DNA from: Burkholderiaceae bacterium
GTDB lineage: Bacteria > Pseudomonadota > Gammaproteobacteria > Burkholderiales > Burkholderiaceae_C
Assembly: GCA_024235855.1 (NCBI GenBank)
Contig: JACKLN010000001.1
Coordinates: 62,001 to 126,000 of the forward strand
Length of the DNA stretch: 64,000 nucleotides
Direction: 5' to 3'
A program made the translations under genes and the position numbers. A model generated the notes under the pieces. The model had not been told where the DNA came from, made no database searches, and saw only the letters and a program-made list of their open reading frames with translations. This document shows positions 26,476 to 34,548 of the stretch, in pieces (the first letter of the stretch is position 1; each line of letters starts with the position of its first letter).

Positions 26476-27770
26476 ACCTCACCGACGCCACCCACGACCC
26501 GAAGCTGCGTAGCTGGGTCGATTCGGCCAACGCCGCCGACACCGACTTCCCGATCCAGAACCTGCCCTACGGCCGCTTCCGCCGCGCGAAGACCGACGAG
26601 CCCTGGCGCATCGGCGTGGCCATCGGCGACCAGATCCTGGATCTGAAGCTGGCCGCCGAGCAGTGCCCCTGGGGCGACGGCGTGCCCGAGCTGCTGCGCC
26701 CGCTGGCCGACGGCGACCTCAACAGCTTCATGACCATGGGCCTGGACGCGCGCCAGCGCCTGCGCGAAGCGCTGTCGAACGCGCTGACCGAAGGCAGCGA
26801 CCAGGGCCCGTTCCTGGAGCTGTGCCTGCTGCCGCAGGCCCAGGCGGAGATGGCCCTGCCCTGCGCCATCGGCGACTACACCGACTTCTACACCGGCATC
26901 CACCACGCCACCGCGGTGGGCAAGCTGTTCCGCCCCGACAACCCGCTGCTGCCCAACTACAAGTGGGTGCCCATCGGCTACCACGGCCGCGTGTCGTCGA
27001 TCGGCGTCAGCGGCCAGCAGGTGAAGCGCCCGATGGGGCAGACCGCGCCGGCCGCCGGCGAAGCAACGCCGTCCTTCGGCCCCTGCAAGCGGCTGGACTA
27101 CGAGCTGGAGCTGGGCATCCTGGTGGGCACCGGCAACGAGCTGGGCACGCCGAAGACGATGGAACAGGCCGAGACCGACTGGTTCGGCTTGGTGCTGCTC
27201 AACGACTGGTCGGCGCGCGACATCCAGGCCTGGGAATACCAGCCGCTGGGGCCGTTCCTGTCGAAGAACTTCGCCACCACGATCTCGCCCTGGGTGGTCA
27301 CGCGCGAGGCGCTGCTGCCCTACCGCGTGCCCTTCGCCCATCCGTCGGGCGAGCCGCAGCCGCTGCCCTACCTGAACGCGGCGCTCGACGCCGCCGCCGG
27401 CGCGCTGGACATCACGCTGGAGGTCTGGCTGCAGACCCAGGCCATGGCCGCGCCGCAGAAGCTGATGCAGAGCAACTTCCGCGACAGCTGGTGGACCGTG
27501 GCGCAGCTGCTGACCCACCACACCGCCGGCGGCTGCAACCTGCAGCCCGGCGACCTGCTGGGCAGCGGCACGCAGAGCGGCCCCGCGCCCGGCCAGGGCG
27601 GCTCGTTGCTGGAACTGACGAACGGCGGCAAGGCCCCGCTGACGCTGAGTTCCGGCGAGACCCGGACCTTCCTGCAGGACGGCGACACCGTGATCCTGCG
27701 CGCGGTGTGCAACGGGCCGGGCAAGGCCCGCATCGGGCTGGGCGAGGCGCGCGGCACCGTGGTGGGCTGA
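26472..27770 (+). CDS. fahA: fumarylacetoacetase
   Basis: A 432-residue enzyme that splits fumarylacetoacetate into fumarate and acetoacetate, the last step of homogentisate breakdown. Family signatures: DYTDFYTGIHHATAVGKLFR (catalytic His region), VPIGYHGRVSSIGVSG, LDYELELGILVG (metal-binding Glu residues) and LNDWSARDIQAWEYQPLGPF. It overlaps hmgA. No maleylacetoacetate isomerase gene lies in the window, so that step must be supplied elsewhere. A hairpin repeat begins at its stop codon. Confidence 0.97.
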   Translation: MNLTDATHDPKLRSWVDSANAADTDFPIQNLPYGRFRRAKTDEPWRIGVAIGDQILDLKLAAEQCPWGDGVPELLRPLADGDLNSFMTMGLDARQRLREALSNALTEGSDQGPFLELCLLPQAQAEMALPCAIGDYTDFYTGIHHATAVGKLFRPDNPLLPNYKWVPIGYHGRVSSIGVSGQQVKRPMGQTAPAAGEATPSFGPCKRLDYELELGILVGTGNELGTPKTMEQAETDWFGLVLLNDWSARDIQAWEYQPLGPFLSKNFATTISPWVVTREALLPYRVPFAHPSGEPQPLPYLNAALDAAAGALDITLEVWLQTQAMAAPQKLMQSNFRDSWWTVAQLLTHHTAGGCNLQPGDLLGSGTQSGPAPGQGGSLLELTNGGKAPLTLSSGETRTFLQDGDTVILRAVCNGPGKARIGLGEARGTVVG

Positions 27771-27850
27771 GCCCGGACGCAGAACAGTCCCTGCGGACTG
27801 TTCTGCGCCTGGCGAAGCGACCGAGCTCTGCGAGGTCGTGGGAGCCCCGA
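27768..27850. repeat. modular hairpin repeat, copy 2 (two hairpins)
   Basis: Starts at the TGA of fahA with GCCCGGAC. Hairpin 1: a perfect 12-base stem, 27779-27790 with 27795-27806, loop CTGC, the same loop as copy 1; outer arms GCCCGG and CCTGGC pair with one mismatch. Then the shared linker GCGAAGCG and a weaker hairpin, CGACC (27818-27822) with GGTCG (27834-27838), followed by GTGGGAG as in copy 1. It lies in the 81-base gap between convergent fahA and creD. Confidence 0.82.
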
Positions 27851-27851
27851 T

Positions 27852-29216
27852 TCAGCGCAGCGCGTACCAGTCCACGCGCCGCGTCAGCCACATCGTGGCG
27901 GCCACCGCGGCGAACAGGCCCAGCGAGCCGATCAGCAGCGACGTCTGCTCGCGCTGCAGCAGCGCGTACAGCATCGCGTAGAGCAGCGCCATCGCGCCGC
28001 CGAAGGTCCAGCCGTCGCGCGCGCGGCCAAAGGCATGTCCGGCGTACAGGCCCAGCAGCGGCACGCAGGCGGCGCTGGCCGCGGCGTAGGCCCAGCCGAA
28101 GGCCAGGTGTTCCGACAGGCTCAGCAGCAGCAGGAAGAACAGGCACAGCACCAGCCCGACCAGCGCGTACTGCACCGGATGCACGCGCCGCAGCCTGCCG
28201 CGGCCCAGCGTCTCGGCCAGGCCCACGGCCACGAAGGTCAGCACCACGAACAGCAGCCCGTACTTGATGGCGCGGTCGCTGAGCACGTACGGGTTCACCG
28301 GGTCGACGAAGTCCACCGCCATCGTGTCCACGCAGTCGGGTTCGGCGCTCTGCAGGCAGCGCGCCTTGCCGGCGAGCAGGTCCGCGCCGGCCGACGACGC
28401 CAGCGCGCTCAGGCGCCATCGGGCGTCGAACCCGGTGCGCCCGACCGCGCGCTCCTCGGGCAGGAAACGCCCGGCAAACGAGGGATGCGGCCAGTCGCTG
28501 CGCAACGACCAGGTGCTGGCGGCCGCGGCCGGCACCAGCGCCAGGCGCTCGGTGCCCACCAGGGTCAGCGACAGGTTGGCGTCCAGCGCGGGTGGCACGG
28601 CCTCCGGCGCGCTGCCGAAGCCACCGGCCAGCTCGGCGTGCAGGCCGCGCAGGCCGTTCTCGTGGCCCACGCCGGGCCGCACGGCCAGGGCCCGGCCGTC
28701 GACCTGCAGCGTGGCCTCGCGCAGGCCGCGCACGTCGCTGGTGGCCAGCCACAGCTGCGCCGGCCGGCAGCTCAGCCGGCTGTCGGCGTGCTGGCGCGAC
28801 GGCACCAGGGCCGCCAGCGACGCGAAGCGGGCCTGCACCGCCAGCTGCGCCTGGTAGCCGTTGACCTTGAACAGGCCGCGGTAGCGCAGTTCGGTGCGCG
28901 CGTCGCCATCCACCGCCAGCTGGTCGGGCAGCGCCTGCAGCACCAGCACGCGGCGCTGTTCGACGCCGCGCGGGCGCTCGGCGTCGCCGCCGTCCTCGGT
29001 CCAGGTTTCCTCGCACACGCGGCGCAGCACCGGCCCCACCAGCGTCTGCGCGCCGGCCAGCGACCGCTGCACGCTTTGTGTGGCTTCGCGCTGGTAGCCC
29101 ATGCGCTCGTCCACCAGGAAGCCGATGCGGGCCAGCACGATGCCCAGCCCCAACACCGTGGCGGCCACCGCCACGCCCTTGCCTGCCCACCCACATCGCG
29201 CCATCCCGAGCTCCAT
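27852..29216 (-). CDS. creD: CreD-like inner membrane protein
   Basis: A 454-residue protein with one N-terminal membrane helix (residues 12-34), a large periplasmic region to about residue 300 and five or six C-terminal helices, the layout of CreD (inner membrane resistance protein). Recognisable segments are RGLFKVNGYQAQLAVQARF, FAGRFLPEERAVGRTGFDARWRLSAL, VDFVDPVNPYVLSDRAIKYGLLFVVLTF and VHPVQYALVGLVLCLFFLLLLSLSEH. It is the last gene of the creBCD set. Its exact role is unknown; E. coli CreD belongs to the carbon-source-responsive cre regulon. Confidence 0.92.
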   Translation of the reverse strand: MELGMARCGWAGKGVAVAATVLGLGIVLARIGFLVDERMGYQREATQSVQRSLAGAQTLVGPVLRRVCEETWTEDGGDAERPRGVEQRRVLVLQALPDQLAVDGDARTELRYRGLFKVNGYQAQLAVQARFASLAALVPSRQHADSRLSCRPAQLWLATSDVRGLREATLQVDGRALAVRPGVGHENGLRGLHAELAGGFGSAPEAVPPALDANLSLTLVGTERLALVPAAAASTWSLRSDWPHPSFAGRFLPEERAVGRTGFDARWRLSALASSAGADLLAGKARCLQSAEPDCVDTMAVDFVDPVNPYVLSDRAIKYGLLFVVLTFVAVGLAETLGRGRLRRVHPVQYALVGLVLCLFFLLLLSLSEHLAFGWAYAAASAACVPLLGLYAGHAFGRARDGWTFGGAMALLYAMLYALLQREQTSLLIGSLGLFAAVAATMWLTRRVDWYALR

Positions 29217-29286
29217 CCATTGACGATGGCGGCAGTCTGCGCAACGGTCGTGCAGCCCGTGCGTGCTGCGTGAAGCGGGCGTGAAG

Positions 29287-30729
29287 TCAACGGCTGCGCG
29301 GCAGCGCGATCTCCACCCGCAGGCCGGGCCGCGCGTCGTCGAAGCGCAGGTGGCCGCCGTGCAGCGCGACCACCTGGGCCACGATGGCCAGCCCCAGGCC
29401 GCTGCCGCGCCGGTCGCCGGGCCCGGCCAGCGCGAAGAAGCGTTCGCCCAGCCGGGCACGGGCAAAGTCCGGCACGCCCGGGCCGTGGTCGCGCAGGCTC
29501 CAGCACACCTGGCCGGCGCCATCGATCGCCACGGCGGCCTCCAGCGTGGTGCCCGCCGGCGCATGGGCGATGGCATTGCTCATCACGTTGGACAGGGCCA
29601 GCGCCAGCCGCACCTCGTCGCCGGCGGCCGGGGCCGCGTCGCGCCGCCCCCAGCGCAGCGCGAGGCCGCGCTGCTGCAGCGCCGCGGCATGCTGTCGGGC
29701 GACGGCGTCGGTCAGGGCCACCAGGTCCACGGGTGCCGGGTCGGCCAGCGCGGGCAGGCCCTCGAGCTTGGAAAGCTCCAGCATCTGCTCCACCACGTGC
29801 TGCGTGCGCGCCACCTGGTCCTCGATCTGGGTGACGAAGCGCTGCCGGTCGGTGGCCTGCAGGTCCTCCTGCAGCAACTCGGCCGCGCCGCGGATGGCCG
29901 ACAGCGGGCTCTTCAGCTCGTGGGTCAGGGCGCGCACCTGATGTTCCAGCCGGTCACGCCCGGCCAGGCGCTCGCGCATCTGCGCCATGGCGCCAGCCAG
30001 TTCGCCCAGCTCGCCGGCCAGCGCGGGCGGCGGCAGCGGATGGTCGGTGCCGGCGGCGCGCGCAAAGGCCTGCAGGCGGCGCACCGAGCGCACGGCCCAG
30101 GCCGTGACCGCCACGCCGATCAGCAGCGACGCGCCCAGCAGCAGGGCACCGGCGAGCAGGATCTTGTCCTGCGCCCGCTCGACGAAGGGCCGCACGGTGG
30201 ACATGGGCTTGCCGACGCTGAGCACGCCCAGCAACTGCCCGTCGGCGCCGCGCACCGGTGCCGCCACGTACATCACCGAGCCGCCCGGGTCGGCCGGGTC
30301 GGCACTGGAGCGCGCACCGTACTCGCCGCGCAGCGTGCGCGCCACGTCGCGCCAGCGCGAATGGTCGGCACCCACCGCCGACGGCGTGCCGGAGTCGAAC
30401 ACCACGCGGCCCGTGGCGTCGGTCAGCAGGATGCGCAGGTCCAGCGTGCGCTTCTGCAGCGCCCAGATCGAGGCGTCCACCGGCCGCTGTGCGTAGGCGC
30501 GGCTCGCCCGCGAGAGCGCGCCGTCGCCGCCCAGCGGCACGCCCGGTGCTGCGGCGGCCAGTTCGGGCCCGGCGATCTCGGCCAGCAGGTTGGCGGTGTC
30601 GACCATCAGGTCCTCCATCGCCTGCTTGGTGCTGGGCTCGACCTCGGTGACGAACACGCGCAGCACGAAGAACGCCGCCAGGCCGGTGATCGCCAGGAAG
30701 CCGAAGAGCAGCCGCAGGCCCAGGTGCAT
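29287..30729 (-). CDS. creC: CreC-like sensor histidine kinase
   Basis: A 480-residue membrane kinase: helix 1 (residues 5-27), a periplasmic sensor domain (about 28-188, containing a degenerate cache-like core near ILLTDATGRVVFDSG), helix 2 (190-212), HAMP, H-box ALTHELKSPLSAIRG with His270, N-box NVMSNAIAHAP, G1 DHGPGVPD and G2 GSGLGLAIVAQVV. It pairs with CreB, encoded 18 bases upstream. The family responds to growth on fermentation products or cell-wall stress; the signal here is not evident. Confidence 0.93.
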   Translation of the reverse strand: MHLGLRLLFGFLAITGLAAFFVLRVFVTEVEPSTKQAMEDLMVDTANLLAEIAGPELAAAAPGVPLGGDGALSRASRAYAQRPVDASIWALQKRTLDLRILLTDATGRVVFDSGTPSAVGADHSRWRDVARTLRGEYGARSSADPADPGGSVMYVAAPVRGADGQLLGVLSVGKPMSTVRPFVERAQDKILLAGALLLGASLLIGVAVTAWAVRSVRRLQAFARAAGTDHPLPPPALAGELGELAGAMAQMRERLAGRDRLEHQVRALTHELKSPLSAIRGAAELLQEDLQATDRQRFVTQIEDQVARTQHVVEQMLELSKLEGLPALADPAPVDLVALTDAVARQHAAALQQRGLALRWGRRDAAPAAGDEVRLALALSNVMSNAIAHAPAGTTLEAAVAIDGAGQVCWSLRDHGPGVPDFARARLGERFFALAGPGDRRGSGLGLAIVAQVVALHGGHLRFDDARPGLRVEIALPRSR

Positions 30730-30747
30730 TGGCGCGCCGGCGTCGAT

Positions 30748-31437
30748 TCAGCGCAGCGAGTAGCCCATGCCGCGGTGCGTGACGATCGGGTCGTCGCTGG
30801 TCGGGCAGGCCTCGCGCAGCTTGGCACGCAGGGTCTTGACGTGGGTGTCGACCGTGCGGTCGGCCGCGTCGGACTGGTCGCCCCAGACGCTGACGAACAG
30901 CTGCTCCCGCGCCAGGATGCGCCCGCGGCTGCGCAGCAGCGCGCGCAGCAGGCCGTACTCCAGGCGGGTCAGCGGCAGGGGCACGCCGGCGAAGCTGATG
31001 CACTGCCCCGCCTCGTCCAGAACGAAGTCGGCCGCCGGTGCCGGCGGCATGGCCGCGCGCCGCAGCAGCGCCCGCACCCGGGCCGCCAGTTCGCGCGGGC
31101 TGAAGGGCTTGGGCACGTAGTCGTCGGCGCCGGCTTCCAGGCCCAGCACACGGTCGATCTCCTCGCCGCGCGCGGTCAGCAGCACGATGGGCAGGCGGGC
31201 CAGGCGCGGGTCCGGGTCGCCGCGCCAGCGGCGGCACAGGTCCAGCCCCTGGCCGTCGGGCAGGCCGATGTCCAGCACGGCCACGGCCGGTGGTTGCCGC
31301 CGTGCAGCGGCGTCGGCATCGCGCACCAGGCCCACCGACCGGACGACGAAGCCCTCGCGCTCGAGCGCGAAGGCCACGGTGCCGGCAATGGCCGGGTCGT
31401 CCTCGAGCAACAGCACGTTCGGCTTCACGGCAGGCAT
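30748..31437 (-). CDS. creB: CreB-like OmpR-family response regulator
   Basis: A 229-residue regulator: receiver domain with acidic pocket LLEDD, phospho-acceptor Asp56 in AVLDIGLPDGQG, then Lys in YVPKPFSPREL; an OmpR winged-helix domain follows, with LTRLEYGLLRALL and DRTVDTHVKTLRAKL. ATG 31437 gives the normal receiver start; a longer frame runs upstream but is not conserved-looking. First gene of creBCD on this strand. CreA, present in E. coli, is absent here. Confidence 0.94.
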   Translation of the reverse strand: MPAVKPNVLLLEDDPAIAGTVAFALEREGFVVRSVGLVRDADAAARRQPPAVAVLDIGLPDGQGLDLCRRWRGDPDPRLARLPIVLLTARGEEIDRVLGLEAGADDYVPKPFSPRELAARVRALLRRAAMPPAPAADFVLDEAGQCISFAGVPLPLTRLEYGLLRALLRSRGRILAREQLFVSVWGDQSDAADRTVDTHVKTLRAKLREACPTSDDPIVTHRGMGYSLR

Positions 31438-31764
31438 TCTGCCGTGCCACTTCGGGCGCCCGTCGACTTGGACCCGCCTCGGAATGCGCTGGCACTTCAC
31501 GAACCTGGCGGCGTGTCCGATGGCATCCGCGACGCCAACGGCGGACCCGCTGTCCGCGCAGATTCCGAGCGACCTGTGCCTCTGGCCGGCTCGACGGCAG
31601 GTGGAAGGCTCGGCAGACACCCAGGCCAACCGACTTTCCGGCCACGGCGTCGGGACCGTCGCTCAGCCGCCCCGCGGTCGGCTCCGGGTTGTTCCCCATG
31701 CCACCCGCGGGGTGCACACATAATATTCGTACATTCGAATATAGTCGTTGGGTCATCGACCTCG
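31438..31764. other. gene-free divergent region between creB and the MBL-thioredoxin-cytochrome operon
   Basis: About 327 bases. The left two thirds show no convincing gene or site. The right end, lower in GC than anything around it, holds the dyad described separately (31723-31742). Promoters for both creB and the rightward operon are expected here, but no strong -35/-10 pair was found. Confidence 0.5.
31723..31742. promoter_or_regulatory. SqrR/BigR-type operator, ATTC-N8-GAAT
   Basis: Perfect arms ATATTCG (31723-31729) and CGAATAT (31736-31742) with a 6-base spacer. The core reads ATTC (31725-31728), 8 bases, GAAT (31737-31740), matching the ATTC-N8-GAAT site described for the sulfide-sensing ArsR-family repressor SqrR. 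It sits 22 bases before the first gene of an operon that ends in an ArsR-family gene (33979), the likely binding protein. The AT-rich stretch stands out sharply in this GC-rich window. Confidence 0.72.
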
Positions 31765-32719
31765 ATGCCGATTCCCGCCATGAACCCCCTGCGCGCCTGG
31801 CTCCTGCTCGGCGGCCTGTTCTGGGCCGCCTGCGCCGCCGCATGGGCGCAGGTGCCCAAGGCGGAGGAGGTGGCGCCGGGCGTGTGGTTCGTGCAGGGCG
31901 TCTCCGCGCTCGGCTCGGCGGCCAACCGCAACTTCATCTCCAACGCCGCCTTCGTGGTCACGAACGACGGCGTGGTGGTGATCGACGCGCTGGGCTCGCC
32001 GCCGCTGGCACAGGAACTGCTGGCCGAGATCAGGCGTGTCACCGACAAGCCGGTGCGCCAGGTCATCGTCACCCACTACCACGCCGACCACGTCTACGGC
32101 TTGCAGACCTTCCAGGCCGCCGGCGCGGAGATCGTCGCGCACGCGCGCTCGGCCGAGTACCTGCAGTCCGACACCGCCCGGCTGCGCCTGCAGGCCAGCC
32201 GCGAGGACCTGTTTCCCTGGGTGGACGAGACCACCCAGCCTCGTGCCGCCGGACCGTCGCCTCACCGGCCCGGCCACGCTGGCACTCGGTGGCCTGCACT
32301 TCGAGATCAGCCATGCCGGGCCGGCGCACACGCCGGAGGACATCGTCGTCTGGGTGCCCGAGAAGCGCGTGCTCTTCGTCGGCGACCTGGTCTTCCGCGG
32401 CCGCATCCCCTTTGTCGGCCTGGCCGACAGCGGCGCCTGGGTGCAGGCGCTGGACCGGTTGCTGGCCTACGACGCGGCGCTCATCGTGCCCGGCCACGGC
32501 GCCGTGTCGGCGCAGGCCAGGGACGACCTGCAACTCACCCGCGACTACCTGCTGCACCTGCGCAACAGCATGGGCCAGGCGGCGGCCGACCTCGAGCCCT
32601 TCGAGGACGCCTACGCGCACACCGACTGGTCGCGCTTCGAGCACCTGCCGCTGTTCCGCGCCGCCAACCGCATCAACGCCTACAACACCTACCTGCTGAT
32701 GGAGCGGCAGGGGCAATGA
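31765..32719 (+). pseudogene. periplasmic metallo-beta-lactamase protein (SoxH-like), one frameshift
   Basis: Residues from ATG 31765 (or 31780) give a signal peptide (LLLGGLFWAACAAAWAQ) and an MBL domain with the complete motif VTHYHADHVYGLQTF. The frame breaks near 32232-32240: the first part stops making sense after DETTQ, and the rest continues one base later as LVPPDRRLTGPATLAL, GHGAVSAQARDDL and so on to 32719. Skipping one base restores a full-length protein of about 317 residues, so there is a one-base insertion, either a true mutation or a sequence error. Family members (SoxH, quinoprotein-relay hydrolases) occur with sulfur or thiol oxidation genes. Confidence 0.75.
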
Positions 32720-32726
32720 GTCCACC

Positions 32727-33203
32727 GTGAAGCGACGCGACCTGCTCCTGGCCTCGGCCGGCCTGGCCTTCGCCGGTGGCGCGTCGGCCACCGCGCGGGG
32801 CGACACCGTCGCCTGGCCGGACGGCGTGACCCTGCTGGACGGCGGCGCCTGGGCGCCGAAGCCCGGCCATGCCCAGGTCATCGTGCGCTGGGCCACCTGG
32901 TGCGGCTTCTGCCGCCGGCACAACGCGCACGTGAACGCGCTGCTGCGGTCCCTGCCTGCCGACGCGCCGCTGCAGGTGCTGGGCGTGGCCGCCGACCGCG
33001 ACCCCGAGGCCGTGCGGCGCCACGTGCGCGCCGAGGGCTACACCTTCCCGGTGACCCTGGACGCGGCGGGATTTGCCGCACTGTCGCCTCGGCGGGTGAT
33101 TCCGCTGACAATCACGGTCGACCGCCAGGGACGCCTGCGCGAGATCATTCCAGGCGAGATGGCCGAGGCCGACGTGATGGCCCTGGCCGACCTGGCCCGA
33201 TGA
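32727..33203 (+). CDS. periplasmic thioredoxin-like protein (TlpA/SoxW type)
   Basis: A 158-residue protein with an N-terminal twin-Arg-free but basic signal (MKRRDLLLASAGLAFAGGASA), then a thioredoxin fold with active site RWATWCGFCRRH and cis-Pro in RRVIPLTITVDRQGR. The CGFC pair marks a disulfide reductase or isomerase acting outside the cytoplasm; such proteins keep cytochrome or sulfur-carrier cysteines reduced. Start GTG 32727 lies 8 bases after the MBL gene. Operon with two cytochromes downstream. Confidence 0.88.
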   Translation: MKRRDLLLASAGLAFAGGASATARGDTVAWPDGVTLLDGGAWAPKPGHAQVIVRWATWCGFCRRHNAHVNALLRSLPADAPLQVLGVAADRDPEAVRRHVRAEGYTFPVTLDAAGFAALSPRRVIPLTITVDRQGRLREIIPGEMAEADVMALADLAR

Positions 33204-33244
33204 AGTACTGTTTCCTCAACCCCCGTTCGACAAGGAAGTCCTCG

Positions 33245-33559
33245 ATGTCCCGTCTGTCTCTTGCCGTCGCCGCGCTCGCCCTGGGTGCCGCCGCCACCCC
33301 GGCCTTCGCCAACCTGGCGCTGGCGCAGAAGAACGCCTGCATGGCCTGCCATGCGGTGGACAAGAAGCTGGTCGGCCCGTCGTACGCCGACGTGGCCAAG
33401 AAGTACGCGGGCCAGAAGGACGCCGTCGACAAGCTCAAGGCCAGCATCAAGGCCGGCGGTTCCGGCAAGTGGGGCCCGGTGCCGATGCCGCCCCAGGCGC
33501 AGCTCAGCGACGCCGACCTGACCACGCTGGCCACCTGGATCGCTGGCGGCGCCAAGTGA
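33245..33559 (+). CDS. small class I cytochrome c (c551/c552 type)
   Basis: A 104-residue protein with signal peptide ending TPAFA, a heme-attachment motif CMACH near residue 33, the distal Met in GPVPMPPQ and a C-terminal helix LTTLATWIAGG: the standard c551/c552 plan. It carries single electrons in the periplasm. ATG 33245 has AAGGAAG upstream; an in-frame ATG at 33200 overlaps the thioredoxin stop but would push the signal peptide inward. Overlaps the next cytochrome gene by one base. Confidence 0.9.
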   Translation: MSRLSLAVAALALGAAATPAFANLALAQKNACMACHAVDKKLVGPSYADVAKKYAGQKDAVDKLKASIKAGGSGKWGPVPMPPQAQLSDADLTTLATWIAGGAK

Positions 33560-33927
33560 TGGCCGGGGCCCGCGCAACCTCACTGACGCGGGCCCTGGGC
33601 CGGGCCGCCGCCCTGGCGGCCCTGCCCCTGTCCGCGTTCGCGGACGCCGGCACGCCGGCGCTGTTCCATGGTGCCGACCTGAAGCTCGGCGAGCAGTTGA
33701 TCGCCGAGCACCAGTGCACTGCCTGCCATATCCGCCGCGTCGGCGGCGATGGCAGCGCCATCTACAAGCCGCAGGGCCGCATCAACACGCCGGGCGCCCT
33801 GCGCGGCATGGTCGACTACTGCAGCACCGAACTCAACCTGGGCCTGTTCCCGGAAGAGGTCACCGCCGTGGCCGCCGTGCTGCAGCGCGACCACTACCGG
33901 TTCAGCCCCCGTCCGCCGGCCCGCTGA
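33559..33927 (+). CDS. monoheme c-type cytochrome
   Basis: A 122-residue secreted cytochrome: signal region to about residue 29 (LSAFADA), heme motif CTACHIRRVGGDG near residue 53 and a possible Met ligand in LRGMVDYC, with an extra Cys in that segment. The C-terminal helix EEVTAVAAVLQRDHYRF is common in small cytochromes. Probably the electron-transfer partner of the preceding cytochrome. SoxX-like function is possible but I do not see decisive features. Confidence 0.85.
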   Translation: MAGARATSLTRALGRAAALAALPLSAFADAGTPALFHGADLKLGEQLIAEHQCTACHIRRVGGDGSAIYKPQGRINTPGALRGMVDYCSTELNLGLFPEEVTAVAAVLQRDHYRFSPRPPAR

Positions 33928-33978
33928 ACGCGGGCTTGACGGCCTGCGTTCGCGCACAACATCATCGGAGCCGAATAG

Positions 33979-34389
33979 ATGGATATGCGCATGAAATCAG
34001 AGGCTGATGGAGCACCGGTGGTCGTGGACGAGGCGCTGGGCGAATCCGACGAGGTCTTTTCCTCGGCCGCCGAACTGTTCCGGCTGCTGTCCACGCCCAT
34101 CCGGCTGAAGATCATCAGCGCGCTGTGCCAGACGGAGAAGAACGTCTCGCAGCTGCTGCACGAGATCGACACCACCCAGCCCAACATGAGCCAGCACCTG
34201 TCGACGCTGTACCGCGCCGGCGTGCTGAGCCGCCGGCGCGACGCCACGCAGATCTACTACCGCATCGGCAACGAGCGCGCGGCCACGCTGTGCCGGGCCG
34301 TGTGCATGCAGATCGCGCTGGAGGCCGACGACGACGTCGATCTTCCGGCCGCCGATCGCCTGACCCTGCAGCCCGGCGATCGCGCCTGA
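33979..34389 (+). CDS. ArsR family transcriptional repressor (sulfur/redox type)
   Basis: A 136-residue winged-helix protein: ELFRLLSTPIRLKIISALCQTEKNVSQLLHEIDTTQPNMSQHLSTLYRAGVL is the ArsR DNA-binding core. The metal motif ELCVCDL is absent. Cys50, Cys105 and Cys109 could form a redox or persulfide switch; their spacing differs from that of SqrR as far as I can align it. Good ribosome site (GGAG). It closes the operon whose upstream region has an ATTC-N8-GAAT site, so self-regulation is likely. Confidence 0.87.
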   Translation: MDMRMKSEADGAPVVVDEALGESDEVFSSAAELFRLLSTPIRLKIISALCQTEKNVSQLLHEIDTTQPNMSQHLSTLYRAGVLSRRRDATQIYYRIGNERAATLCRAVCMQIALEADDDVDLPAADRLTLQPGDRA

Positions 34390-34548
34390 GCCCGGCGGAC
34401 GGACAGGCCTGAGCGGGCCGCTCCGCGGCCGCCTGCCTGTCGCCTGCGCGACGCGCCGCCAGCGGGCTTTCCCGATGCTGGATCCGGGCGTGGGCCGCTA
34501 GCCTGTGATGCCCGGCTTGACCGGGCCAAAGCAGTGCAGGAGACACCC

